This document shows positions 40,663 through 50,436 of a stretch of 64,000 nt of DNA, piece by piece. A program made the position numbers and the translations under genes. Under the pieces are notes generated by a model, which saw only the letters and a list, made by a program, of their open reading frames with translations, was not told the origin of the DNA and ran no database searches. The stretch is from Halopenitus sp041821145 (GTDB lineage: Archaea > Halobacteriota > Halobacteria > Halobacteriales > Haloferacaceae): assembly GCF_041821145.1 (NCBI RefSeq), contig NZ_JBGUBC010000010.1, positions 1 to 64,000 of the forward strand, given 5' to 3'. Every line of letters begins with the position of its first letter. Position 1 is the stretch's first letter.

Positions 40663-42408
40663 ATGGTTGCGGACTTCAATTGGGCCATCGGCGGAGAGGC
40701 CGGCGATGGCATCGACTCGACGGGCAAGATCTTCGCCCAGGCGCTTTCACGCTCGGGTCGGCACGTCTTCACCTCAAAGGACTTCGCGTCCCGAATCCGC
40801 GGCGGATACACCGCCTATAAGGTGCGGACGTCGGTCGACAGGGTACAAAGCGTCGTCGACCGACTCGACGTCCTGATCGCGTTAACCCCGCGGACGATCG
40901 AGGAAAACCTCCCGGAACTCCACGAGGGCTCGGTCATCATCTACGATGGCGAACGAACCACGATGCAGGACATCGAGATCCCGGAGGGGATGGTCGGACT
41001 CGACGTCCCGCTCAAACGACTCGCCGAGGAGGCCGGCGGAGCCATCATGCGGAACGTTGTGGCGCTCGGCGCCGCCTGTGAGGTCACCGACTTCCCGATC
41101 GAGAACCTCGATTCTGCACTCGAAAAGCGCTTCGGGAACAAAGGGAAGAAGCTCGTCGAGAACAACAAGGAGGCAGCCCGCGCGGGCCAATCATACGTCG
41201 CGGAGGAGTTCGACCACGAGTTCTCATACGAACTGGAGACGACCGATTCCGATTACGTCCTGTTGAACGGCGACCAGGCCATCGGCATGGGTGCGATCGC
41301 CGCCGGCTGTCGGTTCTACTCCGGCTACCCGATCACGCCCGCGACGGACGTGATGGAGTACCTCACCGGACGGATCGAACAGTACGGCGGCGAGGTCGTC
41401 CAGGCCGAAGACGAGCTCTCGGCGATCAACATGGCTCTGGGTGCCGCCCGCGGCGGAGCACGATCGATGACGGCGACCTCCGGTCCCGGCATCGACCTGA
41501 TGACGGAAACGTTCGGACTCGTCGCGACTTCGGAGACGCCGCTCGTCATCTGTAACGTGATGCGTTCGGGGCCCTCCACGGGAATGCCGACGAAACAGGA
41601 ACAGGGCGATCTGAACGGGATGTTGTACGGCGGCCACGGTGAGATCCCGCGATTCGTCCTCGCGCCGACGACGATCGACGAGTGCTTCTGGAAAACGGTG
41701 GAGGCGTTCAATCTCGCCGAGAAGTACCAGATCCCCGTTTACCTCACCGCCGATCTGGCGCTTGCGGTGACCGAACGGACCTTCGATCCCGAAACGTTCG
41801 ACATGGATCAAGTCGACGTCGATCGTGGCTTCGTGGTCGACGAGGAATCGATCGACGCCCACCAGACCGACAAGAACCAGTTCAAACCCCACGAGATCAC
41901 GGAAGACGGGATCTCGCCACGAGCGTTCCCGGGGACTGACGGCGGCGCACACATGTCGACGGGCCTCGAACACGACGAGCTCGGCCGGCGGACCGAGGAC
42001 CAGGAGATGCGCGTCGAACAGGTCGACAAGCGGTCACGGAAGGTCGAGACCGCGCGCGAACGGGAGGACTGGAGCCCACGGGAGTTCGGCGATTCGGATG
42101 CCGAAACACTCGTCATCACGTGGGGATCGAACGAGGGCGCGCTGATCGAGGCGCTTGACTACCTCGAGGAGGACGGGACCGACGTTCGAGTCCTCTCCGT
42201 CCCCTACGTCTTCCCACGTCCGGATCTCACCGAGGACGTACAGGCGGCCGAGAACGTGATCGTCGTCGAGTGTAACGCGACCGGACAGTTCGCCGACCTG
42301 ATCGAACACGACGTGCTCGAACGGGTCGACCGCATCAACAAATACACCGGCGTGCGATTCAATGCGGATGAACTCGCACGTGAAATAACGGAGACGCTGG
42401 AGGCATAA
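40663..42408 (+). CDS. korA: 2-oxoacid:ferredoxin oxidoreductase, alpha subunit
   Basis: The 581-residue subunit is a natural fusion of gamma- and alpha-like domains. Residues 1-190 form the gamma part (WAIGGEAGDGIDSTGKIFAQAL). From about residue 205 comes the pyrimidine-binding alpha part (NGDQAIGMGAIAAGCRFYSGYPITPATDVMEYL, then EDELSAINMALGAARGGARSMTATSGPG). The C-terminal domain follows (ETLVITWGSNEGA). With the beta subunit it oxidises a 2-oxoacid, probably 2-oxoglutarate, to acyl-CoA and reduces ferredoxin. The beta gene starts 3 nt after the stop. Confidence 0.92.
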   Translation: MVADFNWAIGGEAGDGIDSTGKIFAQALSRSGRHVFTSKDFASRIRGGYTAYKVRTSVDRVQSVVDRLDVLIALTPRTIEENLPELHEGSVIIYDGERTTMQDIEIPEGMVGLDVPLKRLAEEAGGAIMRNVVALGAACEVTDFPIENLDSALEKRFGNKGKKLVENNKEAARAGQSYVAEEFDHEFSYELETTDSDYVLLNGDQAIGMGAIAAGCRFYSGYPITPATDVMEYLTGRIEQYGGEVVQAEDELSAINMALGAARGGARSMTATSGPGIDLMTETFGLVATSETPLVICNVMRSGPSTGMPTKQEQGDLNGMLYGGHGEIPRFVLAPTTIDECFWKTVEAFNLAEKYQIPVYLTADLALAVTERTFDPETFDMDQVDVDRGFVVDEESIDAHQTDKNQFKPHEITEDGISPRAFPGTDGGAHMSTGLEHDELGRRTEDQEMRVEQVDKRSRKVETAREREDWSPREFGDSDAETLVITWGSNEGALIEALDYLEEDGTDVRVLSVPYVFPRPDLTEDVQAAENVIVVECNATGQFADLIEHDVLERVDRINKYTGVRFNADELAREITETLEA

Positions 42409-42411
42409 TCA

Positions 42412-43275
42412 ATGAGCTCAGACGTTCGATTCACCGACTTCAAAACGGATAAACAGCCGACGTGGTGTCCGGGGTGCGGGGACTTCGGTACGATGAACGG
42501 GATGATGAAGGCCCTCGCGGAGACGGGCAACGATCCCGACAATACCTTCTTGGTCGCTGGCATCGGCTGTTCGGGAAAGATCGGGACCTACATGAAAAGC
42601 TACGCGCTCCACGGCGTTCACGGTCGCGCGCTTCCCGTGGGAACCGGGGTCAAACTCGCTCGTCCCGACATCGAGGTCATGGTGGCCGGCGGCGACGGCG
42701 ACGGCTACTCGATCGGCGCGGGTCACTTCGTTCATGCAGTCCGACGAAACGTCGACATGACCTACGTCGTGATGGACAACCGCATCTACGGGCTCACGAA
42801 GGGGCAGGCATCGCCGACCAGCCGCGAGGACTTCGAGACCTCCACCACGCCGGATGGGCCACAGCAGCCGCCGGTCAACCCACACGCGCTGGCGCTCGCC
42901 TCCGGCGGCTCCTTTATCGCCCAGTCGTTCTCCTCGGACGCGCTTCGCCACCAGGAGATCATCCAGGAGGCGATCGAACACGACGGGTTCGGCTTCGTAA
43001 ACGTCTACTCGCCGTGTGTGACCTTCAACGACGTGGACACCTACGACTACTTCCGCGACTCGCTTGTCGATCTCTCGGAGACCGATCACGATCCGACCGA
43101 TCGCGAGGCGGCAAAGGAGGTCATCTTTGACTCCGAGGCGGAGTATCAGGGCGTCCTCTATCGTGACGACGAATCGGTCCCCTACGGACAACGGCATGGA
43201 GTCGACAGCGACATGTCCGACATCCCGGACGGAGCACCCGAGGATGCGATGGACCTCGTTCGCGAGTTCTACTGA
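42412..43275 (+). CDS. korB: 2-oxoacid:ferredoxin oxidoreductase, beta subunit
   Basis: The 287-residue subunit binds thiamine pyrophosphate through GGDGDGYSIGAGHF and MDNRIYGLTKGQ. A Fe-S cluster is bound by Cys residues that include TWCPGCGDFG and GIGCSGKIGTY and a later Cys in YSPCVTF. No separate ferredoxin-like delta subunit is present, as is normal in haloarchaea. 2-oxoglutarate is the most likely substrate by resemblance to haloarchaeal KorB; pyruvate is the alternative. Confidence 0.92.
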   Translation: MSSDVRFTDFKTDKQPTWCPGCGDFGTMNGMMKALAETGNDPDNTFLVAGIGCSGKIGTYMKSYALHGVHGRALPVGTGVKLARPDIEVMVAGGDGDGYSIGAGHFVHAVRRNVDMTYVVMDNRIYGLTKGQASPTSREDFETSTTPDGPQQPPVNPHALALASGGSFIAQSFSSDALRHQEIIQEAIEHDGFGFVNVYSPCVTFNDVDTYDYFRDSLVDLSETDHDPTDREAAKEVIFDSEAEYQGVLYRDDESVPYGQRHGVDSDMSDIPDGAPEDAMDLVREFY

Positions 43276-43384
43276 GAGGATACCGGCGGTTCTCCCGTTT
43301 TTCGACCCCTTCAAGAGGACGGAACACCCCGAGCGGACGGGGCGTATCAACAACACTCATTAGCGACACGAGACACGTTCGGGT

Positions 43385-44641
43385 ATGAGCGATCGTTTCG
43401 ACGTGGTTATCGCCGGTGCCGGTCCCGCGGGCGCACAGTGTGCCCGCGATCTCGCGGCGCGGGACTACGACGTTCTCGTTCTCGAGACGGAACCGGAAGC
43501 TGAGTTCCCACGTCAAAGCAATAAATCGACCGCAGGCACGTTCCCGTCGATGATGGCCTCTTTCGGCGTTCCCGACGACGTCGTGATGCAATATACCGAC
43601 GCGGTCGTCCTGGAGTCGCCGAACGACCACTACGTCCGGGATCAGCCCGGTGCAGTCCTCGAATTTGCCGAGTTCAAACGGTGGCTGGTGGCCGACGGCC
43701 GCAGCAAAGGGGCCGAATATCGCTTCGATTCACGCGCGACGGCTCCGATCGAGGAGGCCGGCTCCGTCGTCGGCGTCCGATACGACGGATCGACGGAGGT
43801 GTACGCCGACGTCGTGATCGACGCGACCGGTCCCGCCGCACCGCTCGCGAAGGCGCTCGACGTCTGTGATCTCAAACGGGAAAACCAGGCGATCGGCATC
43901 GAGTGGGAGCTTTCCGGCATCGATCTCGACGCGCCCGGCTATGCCGATCTCCACGACGCGATGATGCTGCGGCTCGATCACGACATCGCGCCCGGCGGCT
44001 ATTCATGGATCTTCCATACCGGTGGGGACACCGCCAAGGTCGGACTCTGCTATATCCAGAACGACCGCCACCGCGAGCACGCCGACGACGGCTTGACCAT
44101 CGACGGCTATCTCGATCGCTGGCTCGAATCCGATCCGCGGTTCACGAACGCAAACAGGATGGAGGGACGAGTCCACCGCGGGTCCGCCCATATCCAGTTG
44201 CCAAGCGATCTGAGTACCGACGGCTTCATGGCGATCGGCGATACGGTACCGACGATCGATCCGCTGTGGGGCGAGGGGATCCACAAGGGGATGAAATCGG
44301 GACGTGTCGCCGCCGCAACCGCCGATCGATGCCTCACTCCGGCCGAACCGGACACCTCCGCCGAGAACATGGCGGTCTATGACGATCTGTGGCACACCGA
44401 GGTCGCACCGCGAGTCCGCAAGCGACTGTTGATGACCGAGTTGCTGTATCTCGCCTCGAATGATCGCTACGACCGGCTCATGCGCGATCTCAGAAGTTCC
44501 GATGGCGACACGCTAGCACGGATCAACGCCGGCGATCGGAGTGCCTTCCCGAAGCTGTTACACACCAGTGATCTCCGGTTGCTCGGACGATTCGCCAAAG
44601 AACGGTTCCTTGAAGGCTCAAGCCGCTGGGGCGATAGCTGA
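43385..44641 (+). CDS. geranylgeranyl reductase-family FAD-dependent oxidoreductase
   Basis: The 418-residue flavoprotein starts with the dinucleotide fold FDVVIAGAGPAGAQCARDLA and contains the second FAD motif GFMAIGDTVPTIDPLWGEGIHKG and the middle motif YADVVIDATGPAAP. This fits the family that saturates geranylgeranyl chains of archaeal lipids (digeranylgeranylglycerophospholipid reductase), though halogenase- and monooxygenase-like relatives share the fold. Several paralogues usually occur per genome, so the substrate is open. It stands as a single gene. Confidence 0.85.
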   Translation: MSDRFDVVIAGAGPAGAQCARDLAARDYDVLVLETEPEAEFPRQSNKSTAGTFPSMMASFGVPDDVVMQYTDAVVLESPNDHYVRDQPGAVLEFAEFKRWLVADGRSKGAEYRFDSRATAPIEEAGSVVGVRYDGSTEVYADVVIDATGPAAPLAKALDVCDLKRENQAIGIEWELSGIDLDAPGYADLHDAMMLRLDHDIAPGGYSWIFHTGGDTAKVGLCYIQNDRHREHADDGLTIDGYLDRWLESDPRFTNANRMEGRVHRGSAHIQLPSDLSTDGFMAIGDTVPTIDPLWGEGIHKGMKSGRVAAATADRCLTPAEPDTSAENMAVYDDLWHTEVAPRVRKRLLMTELLYLASNDRYDRLMRDLRSSDGDTLARINAGDRSAFPKLLHTSDLRLLGRFAKERFLEGSSRWGDS

Positions 44642-44732
44642 TCGGATTCCACTCGCGAACGGACCCTCGAAGCGGAGACCCGCGTCGGAGAAGACACAAA
44701 GTTCACGTTACCTCGCGAGTGAGTGGTCTCCA

Positions 44733-45470
44733 ATGGAACGACGGACCCCGGGCTTGCTCGGCGCGATCCGCATCGACGTCGCTCGGCTCCATGCGACGTG
44801 GATGGAGCTGGTGTTCCCCCGCCAACTCGACGCGAGCAGCGTCCTCGGCCGGTGGAGACCCGAGACGACACTACAGAAGGCCGCCTACAACCTCTGGGCC
44901 GCGATCGGCGTTCCGCTCGTCGTGCTCGGCTATCCCCTGTTGCTCGTGGGATTCGCGACGCGGTATTACGCCGCGCGACTCGACTCGGCCGCGACCCGTC
45001 TCGGGATTCTCGGCGCGGTCGGGGTCGCGACGGTGGCGTGGGGCATCCTGACGGTCATCACTCGCATACAACTCTCCGCGGAGGCGTTCCTCGCGGTTGC
45101 CGCCGCCAGCGTGGTCGCGATCGTTTCCGCCGGCCTCGCGGCGTTGTTCGCGAACGTCGGTGGCAGGGGTACGAGCGTCGCGTTGGCGTATCCCAGCGCG
45201 ATGACTGCGCTGTTTCTTCCACCGGTCGTCGCGGCGCTTTTCACCCCCTCGCTCGGCAACGTCATCTTTCCCAACAGTACGGAGCTTGCGGTGTGGATCC
45301 TCGATACCCTGCTTGCGTTCGGCGGGATCAACGCGTGGATACGGGCGAACTTCACGCTTGAGGGAACCGGCTACGTGTTGATGTGGTTCGCACTCGCGAT
45401 CCCGACCGGGTGGCTGCTCGGGCTGCTCGTCGCGCTGGCCGATGTCGTGCGTCCCAAAGACGGTGCCTAA
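44733..45470 (+). CDS. multi-pass membrane protein, haloarchaeal
   Basis: The 245-residue protein has a short cytoplasmic N-terminus (MERRTPGLLGAIRIDVARLH). It then has about six hydrophobic segments, including VPLVVLGYPLLLVGFATRYYA, FLAVAAASVVAIVSAGLAALF and ALAIPTGWLLGLLVALADVV. No transporter or enzyme motif is recognised. The start ATG 44733 precedes a positively charged head, consistent with the inside-positive rule. It is monocistronic, following the reductase by 91 nt. Confidence 0.7.
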   Translation: MERRTPGLLGAIRIDVARLHATWMELVFPRQLDASSVLGRWRPETTLQKAAYNLWAAIGVPLVVLGYPLLLVGFATRYYAARLDSAATRLGILGAVGVATVAWGILTVITRIQLSAEAFLAVAAASVVAIVSAGLAALFANVGGRGTSVALAYPSAMTALFLPPVVAALFTPSLGNVIFPNSTELAVWILDTLLAFGGINAWIRANFTLEGTGYVLMWFALAIPTGWLLGLLVALADVVRPKDGA

Positions 45471-45646
45471 CTGGGATCGAACACGTATTCAACGCTTCTG
45501 GACGTCGACGCCCGTACACTCGAAGCGGCCCACTGTCCGTTCCAGGTACCAGATCCGCGGCCTCGCCGTGAGATGATCTTCGCGGGAGTCCGTCCGGGGC
45601 CTGTAAATCACAATCTATATTTATGTGAATAGAATTACGGGAATAT

Positions 45647-45862
45647 ATGGGGCAGCAGACGACTACGGAATCCATCGAGTCGTTACTCGCAAGCGTTCAA
45701 GAACACGTTGACGACCCCGAGCTTTCATTTAAACTTCGAACGGCACGACAGAAGGTCGTACTCTGTGACGACAGGCTGAACGAGTACGAAAAAGCCTTGG
45801 ACAACGCCGAAATCGATCAACAAACCCTCGAAAACCTTCGCCAATTGGGATATCTCAATTGA
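45647..45862 (+). CDS. hypothetical 71-residue helical protein
   Basis: The small protein is wholly helical in appearance (IESLLASVQEHVDDPELSFK, KVVLCDDRLNEYEKALD, TLENLRQLGYLN) and moderately acidic, with one Cys. A TATA-like tatatttatg lies 23-33 nt before the ATG. Codon use is less G+C-rich than in neighbouring genes, which may mark transfer or a small regulatory gene. No family is recognised. Confidence 0.55.
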   Translation: MGQQTTTESIESLLASVQEHVDDPELSFKLRTARQKVVLCDDRLNEYEKALDNAEIDQQTLENLRQLGYLN

Positions 45863-46060
45863 ATCTCCGACGCTTCGCCACTAACCGAACGTAGGCGCTC
45901 GCCCCCCTCACGGTGTCAGCAGCGTTGACCGGAAGCGAGCAGGCAGGGAAGGAAGCTATCTCTCGCTATCGACACCGACTCCGGGTCCTCCGACGCGGGA
46001 ATCGTTTTGGACGACCCTAACGGAGTACTCTCACACTTTTGTTGAACGCACGCCTGAGTC

Positions 46061-47701
46061 ATGGATATGGATAGATGGAAACAACGGGCCGTCGGGTATT
46101 TCCTCTTCGTCGGGGTGGCTCTCGTGTTGACTGCGATGGGGTATCAGTGGGGGATGCGGGTGTATGAAGGCCGGCCCCGAACGCTCCTCGACTCGTTTCA
46201 GTTTGCCGTCGAGATGTTCACGACGACGGGGTTCGGTGGTGATTCGCCCTGGACGAGCCCGGAGATGCAAGCGTTCATCGCCGTGACCGACTTGCTCGGA
46301 ATGGCGGTACTCGTCGGCGCCTTACCGGTGTTGGTGGGTCCGCTTTTGGAGCGGGCGTTATCCACCGCGGCCCCACAGAAACTGACTACGGACGTCACCG
46401 ATCACGTCGTGATCTGTTCGTACACGACGCGGGCGGAAGAACTCATCGAGGAACTCGATTCCAATGCCGTCCCGTACGTGATCGTCGAACCTGACCGCGG
46501 CCGAGCGGACGAACTGTACGAGGACGGCCACCGCGTGATCAGAGCAGATCCGGAGTCGACGGAGGGGCTGGAAGCTGCCCGACTCCGATCCGCTCGCGCA
46601 CTGTTCGCGGACGTGTCGGATCAGGTCGATGCAAGTATCGTTCTCGCCGCGAAGGAACTTGCCGGCGATCTACCCGTCGTGAGCGTCGTCGAGGATGCAA
46701 ACCGAGAGAAATACCATCGGTTAGCCGGTGCCGACCACGTCCTCTCACCCCGGCAATTACTCGGGGAGAGCCTCGCTCAGAAGGTTACAACTGCTCTCCG
46801 ATCGCAGGTGGATGAGGCCGTCGAGATCAGTGAGTATTTGCAACTTGCGGAGGTGTCGATCCGGCACGGAAGCGACTTGGCCGGGACGACGTTAGCCGAC
46901 AGCAGGATTCGCGAACGGTCGGGTGTCAACGTGATCGGGGCCTGGTTCCGTGGCGAGTTCGACGCCTCGCCATCTCCCGACGCAACGCTGATGGCCGGGA
47001 CCGTTCTGATCGTGTCCGGTCGATCCACCCAGTTAGAACGACTCGTTGAGATGACCCACTCTTCGGTTCGAGAGTTCCAAGTCGGGAAAACGGTCGTCGT
47101 CGGCCATGGAACGGTTGGCCGGACCGTCACGAGCGAACTTGATGACGTCGGGATTCCCTACACGGTCGTTGATTGGGTTGACGAGGAGGGCGTGGACGTG
47201 GTTGGCGATGCAACTGAAACGGAAACGCTCACTGCAGCCGGGATCGAAGAGGCACAAACCGTGGTTCTCGCGTTACCCGACGATACCACGACCGAGTTCG
47301 CAACGCTCGTGGTCCGCGATCTGGCACCCGATACGGAGATCATCACCCGGGTCGAGGAGAACGCAAACGTCTCGAAGACGTACCGTGCCGGAGCGGACTA
47401 CGTGTTATCCCTGGCAACGGTAACCGGTCGGATGTCCGCGTCCTATCTCCTGGAAAACCGTGATGTGTTATCGTTAAACCAACAAGTCGAGGTTACGCGG
47501 ACGCCTGCCCCGAAGATCGTCGGGCAAACGATCCAGGATGCGGATATTCGAAAGCAAACCGACTGTACCGTTATCGCCATCAAGCGGAATGACGACGTCA
47601 TTACCGATATCGGCCCCGAGACGAAGATCACGGACGATGACGAACTCGTTATCGTCGGAACGGACGACGGAATTCGCGAGTTCGAGCGGCTGTTTACCTG
47701 A
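46061..47701 (+). CDS. potassium-channel-like protein with two TrkA (RCK) modules
   Basis: The 546-residue protein has a two-helix pore (TM1 AVGYFLFVGVALVLTAMGY, a pore loop with MFTTTGFGGDSPW, TM2 FIAVTDLLGMAVLVGALP) and then two Rossmann TrkA-N domains (HVVICSYTTRAEEL and KTVVVGHGTVGRTV). Each is followed by a TrkA-C-like domain. It belongs to the haloarchaeal Pch/Kch-like family that gates K+ flow by bound nucleotide. The selectivity loop reads TTGFGGD instead of the common TVGYGD, so ion selectivity is uncertain. It stands alone. Confidence 0.85.
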   Translation: MDMDRWKQRAVGYFLFVGVALVLTAMGYQWGMRVYEGRPRTLLDSFQFAVEMFTTTGFGGDSPWTSPEMQAFIAVTDLLGMAVLVGALPVLVGPLLERALSTAAPQKLTTDVTDHVVICSYTTRAEELIEELDSNAVPYVIVEPDRGRADELYEDGHRVIRADPESTEGLEAARLRSARALFADVSDQVDASIVLAAKELAGDLPVVSVVEDANREKYHRLAGADHVLSPRQLLGESLAQKVTTALRSQVDEAVEISEYLQLAEVSIRHGSDLAGTTLADSRIRERSGVNVIGAWFRGEFDASPSPDATLMAGTVLIVSGRSTQLERLVEMTHSSVREFQVGKTVVVGHGTVGRTVTSELDDVGIPYTVVDWVDEEGVDVVGDATETETLTAAGIEEAQTVVLALPDDTTTEFATLVVRDLAPDTEIITRVEENANVSKTYRAGADYVLSLATVTGRMSASYLLENRDVLSLNQQVEVTRTPAPKIVGQTIQDADIRKQTDCTVIAIKRNDDVITDIGPETKITDDDELVIVGTDDGIREFERLFT

Positions 47702-47806
47702 ACTCCGATGGCGGAGTCGCCGTTCTCGAGGGTGTGGTGAACGGGACGACTCGTCTGCTCCCGATCACCCGAACGTTGATGCGACTCGAACGGCGATGTA
47801 GCGGGT

Positions 47807-48043
47807 ATGGACGAGTCGGATCCTTCGGAACGAATACGATGGCTAACACGGGAGATCGAATCCGAACTCGGAAGCCGAGAGGACGTTACAGGGTTCAAAA
47901 TCCGATCCACGGAGGATCCCGGAGTTCACGTGCACGTCGAGACGGCGGACGGGACGAAATTATATCACGTGACACTCGAGCACCCTCTCGACGATGCCAA
48001 AGAAACCCACTGGAGTTACCTCGGGGAGGTCCGCGAGGAGTGA
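47807..48043 (+). CDS. hypothetical 78-residue conserved-looking protein
   Basis: The protein begins with a helix (SERIRWLTREIESELG) and continues with three strands (VTGFKIRSTED, VHVHVETADGTKLYHVTLEHPL, HWSYLGEV), a compact alpha-beta pattern. Codon bias fits a real haloarchaeal gene. No family is recognised. It lies between the channel gene and dph5; a TATA-like element before dph5 suggests the two are transcribed separately. Confidence 0.6.
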   Translation: MDESDPSERIRWLTREIESELGSREDVTGFKIRSTEDPGVHVHVETADGTKLYHVTLEHPLDDAKETHWSYLGEVREE

Positions 48044-48094
48044 CTCACGCGCTCGTTTCCGGGTTCATAAGCCCGTCCGCATCCGAGTGACGGT

Positions 48095-48895
48095 ATGCTC
48101 ACGTTCATCGGCCTCGGACTCTACGACGAGCGATCGATAACCGTCGAGGGACAGGAGATCCTTCGTGCGGCCGATCGCGCGTTCGCGGAGTTCTACACGA
48201 GTCGACTCGTCGGCGCCGACATCGACGATCTCGAGGCGCACCACGGCATCAACATCGAGGTTCGCGACCGGGCGGGCGTCGAGCAGGATCCCGATCCGAT
48301 CCTGGATGCGGCCGAGACCGCGGACGTCGCCTTCCTCACCGCCGGCGACACGATGGTCTCGACGACGCACACCGATCTGCGACTTCGCGCCGAGGAACGC
48401 GGGATCGACACGCGGGTGATCCACGGAGTCACCGCCCAGTCGGCCGCCTCGGGGCTAACGGGCCTGCAGAACTACCGGTTCGGGAAGGCCGTCACGCTGC
48501 CGTTCCCGTACGCCCACGGAGGCGAGTCGGTTCCCGAAAGCGTGATCGAGACGATCGAGGCCAACCGCGAGCGCGGGCTCCACACGATCGTCTATCTGGA
48601 CATCAAGGTCGGGATGGGTCCACGGGGGCCCGATCCCGATCACGAGGAGTACATGTCGGCCGACCACGCCGCGGACCTGCTCGCGACCGATTGGGCGGAC
48701 GTTCTCGCGGTCGCGGTTGCCCGCGCGGGCAGTCCGGACCCGATAGTGGCCGCGGATCGCCTCTCGACACTCGCCGAGCGGGACTTCGGCGACCCGCTCC
48801 ATCTGCTCGTGATCCCCGGCGACCTCCATCACGTCGAGGCGGACGCACTCGCGGGACTGGCGAACGCGCCCGCGGAACTGCTTCCGGAACAGTGA
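48095..48895 (+). CDS. dph5: diphthine synthase
   Basis: Dph5 methylates the modified His of elongation factor 2 on the path to diphthamide. The 266-residue SAM-dependent protein starts MLTFIGLGLYDERSITVEG and contains VAFLTAGDTMVSTTHTDLRL and VIHGVTAQSAASGLTGLQNYRFGKAVTLPF, the canonical family blocks. A TATA-like ttcataa is 25-31 nt before the ATG. It is followed 79 nt later by a separate promoter and the threonine-synthase-like gene. Confidence 0.93.
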   Translation: MLTFIGLGLYDERSITVEGQEILRAADRAFAEFYTSRLVGADIDDLEAHHGINIEVRDRAGVEQDPDPILDAAETADVAFLTAGDTMVSTTHTDLRLRAEERGIDTRVIHGVTAQSAASGLTGLQNYRFGKAVTLPFPYAHGGESVPESVIETIEANRERGLHTIVYLDIKVGMGPRGPDPDHEEYMSADHAADLLATDWADVLAVAVARAGSPDPIVAADRLSTLAERDFGDPLHLLVIPGDLHHVEADALAGLANAPAELLPEQ

Positions 48896-48974
48896 CTGGC
48901 TCGTCCGATTCCGCGTTGTCCTTCCGCTCGACGCGGACGGGAAGCGATTAGTCGCCCCGTCCGGAAGGGCCGGT

Positions 48975-50276
48975 ATGGAGACGACTCACGCCTTTGAGGG
49001 ACTCACGTGTCACGAGTGTGGGAGCGACCACGCACTGACCGCGTCGGCTCGCTGTCGCGAGTGTGGCGGGGCGCTCGATCCGTCCTACGACTACGACGCG
49101 ATCGATCCGGCGACGATCCGGCAAGCCCCGGACGGCGGGAGCGAGAGCACAGGCAGCGAGAGCACGGAGAGCCCGGGGAGCGAGGACGCAGTCGGCGCCA
49201 GTAACGACCGGGATTCGGGACTGTGGCGCTTCGAGGCACTCCTGCCGTTTCCGGCCGAAATGGCCGTCTCGGCCCACGAGGGATCAACGCCGCTCGTCGC
49301 CGCCGATCGGCTCGCCGCGGAACTCGACGTCGCGAACGTCTTCATCAAGGATGAGGGGAGGAACCCGACCGGGACGGTCCTCGATCGCGGCCTGTCGGTC
49401 GCGATGACGGCCGTCGCGGGGCTGGTCGACGCGGACGGATCGAGCGGAGACGGACCGCGCGGCGACGTCGTCGAGCCGCTCGTGTGTGCCTCCCCCGGAA
49501 ACGCCGGCCAGTCGATGGCCGCCTACGCGGGTCGAACGGACCTTCGGTCGTACGCGTTCGTCCCCTCCCGCTGTGCCTTCTCGAACAAGGCGATGACGAA
49601 CGTCCACGGCGGAGAGATGCGCGTCGTCGGCGGGCGTCATCCGGACGCCGTCGCGGCGGTCGACGAGCAACTCGCGACCGATTATACCGACCTCGCGGAG
49701 TTCGAAACGCCGTTTCGCCATGAGGGGACAAAGACGATCGCCTACGAGATCGCCGCCGATCTGGGGTGGACTGCCCCGGACGTGGTCGTCGTTCCGGTCG
49801 CAAGCGGCGAGGTCATCGCCGGGATCGCCAAGGGCTTTCGGGAGCTTTCCGCTCTCGACCTGCTCGAGGATCGCCCCCGGCTGGTCGCCGCCCAACCCGA
49901 GGGATGTGCGCCGATCGCCGCAGCCCTCGACCGCGGGATCGACGACCCCGAACCGTGGGGGACCCCCGACACGATCTGTGGCGAACTGGAGATCCCGGAT
50001 CCGGAAGGGGGTGCGTGGGCGGTCGACGCCGTTCGCGAGAGTGACGGTCGCGGCGTGACCGCCAGCGACGCGGATATCCTCGAGAGCGCGGTCGCAGTCG
50101 CCCAACACGAGGTACTGGAGATGGGTGCTGCCGGCGGGGTCGCTCCGGCCGGCGCCTGGAAACTCGCGGAGGATGGGTGGTTCGACGGCGACGAGACGGT
50201 CGTCCTCCTCAACACCGACTCCGGGCTCAAAACGCCCGATGTGTTGCGCAGCCATCTAATGGGCAAGGGAATCTGA
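48975..50276 (+). CDS. threonine-synthase-like protein lacking the PLP lysine
   Basis: The 433-residue protein has the fold-type II PLP layout of archaeal ThrC: a zinc-ribbon start (LTCHECGSDHALTASARCRECGG), VFIKDEGRNPTGTVLDRGLS, SPGNAGQSMAAYAGR, VVPVASGEVIAGIAKGF and GVAPAGAWKLAED. True threonine synthases have TGSFKDRG or TGTFKDRG, where Lys carries PLP. Here the Phe-Lys is Val-Leu (gtcctc, both codons changed). The usual phosphate loop GNGG is ASGE. The enzyme should not form a Schiff base, so it is probably a repurposed or non-catalytic paralogue. A separate genuine thrC is expected elsewhere in the genome. Confidence 0.8.
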   Translation: METTHAFEGLTCHECGSDHALTASARCRECGGALDPSYDYDAIDPATIRQAPDGGSESTGSESTESPGSEDAVGASNDRDSGLWRFEALLPFPAEMAVSAHEGSTPLVAADRLAAELDVANVFIKDEGRNPTGTVLDRGLSVAMTAVAGLVDADGSSGDGPRGDVVEPLVCASPGNAGQSMAAYAGRTDLRSYAFVPSRCAFSNKAMTNVHGGEMRVVGGRHPDAVAAVDEQLATDYTDLAEFETPFRHEGTKTIAYEIAADLGWTAPDVVVVPVASGEVIAGIAKGFRELSALDLLEDRPRLVAAQPEGCAPIAAALDRGIDDPEPWGTPDTICGELEIPDPEGGAWAVDAVRESDGRGVTASDADILESAVAVAQHEVLEMGAAGGVAPAGAWKLAEDGWFDGDETVVLLNTDSGLKTPDVLRSHLMGKGI

Positions 50277-50436
50277 GGCCGCATCGGGTTCGCGCTCGCG
50301 TTCACCTCCGATTTCGCGTCCGCTCTTTGATCCTCGTGAGACCGACTCCGCGTCCGATCCCGGTCCACGGGAGACGATCGCATGCCGACGAGCCGGCACG
50401 AAAGGTTTACGCGGAGCAGTTGCCTACCGGACCCCA

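Noticed and set aside
49345..49420. frameshift as the reason for the missing Lys in the threonine-synthase-like gene
   Set aside because: The frame is open and motif-rich on both sides, and two whole codons differ, so a simple base error does not explain it.
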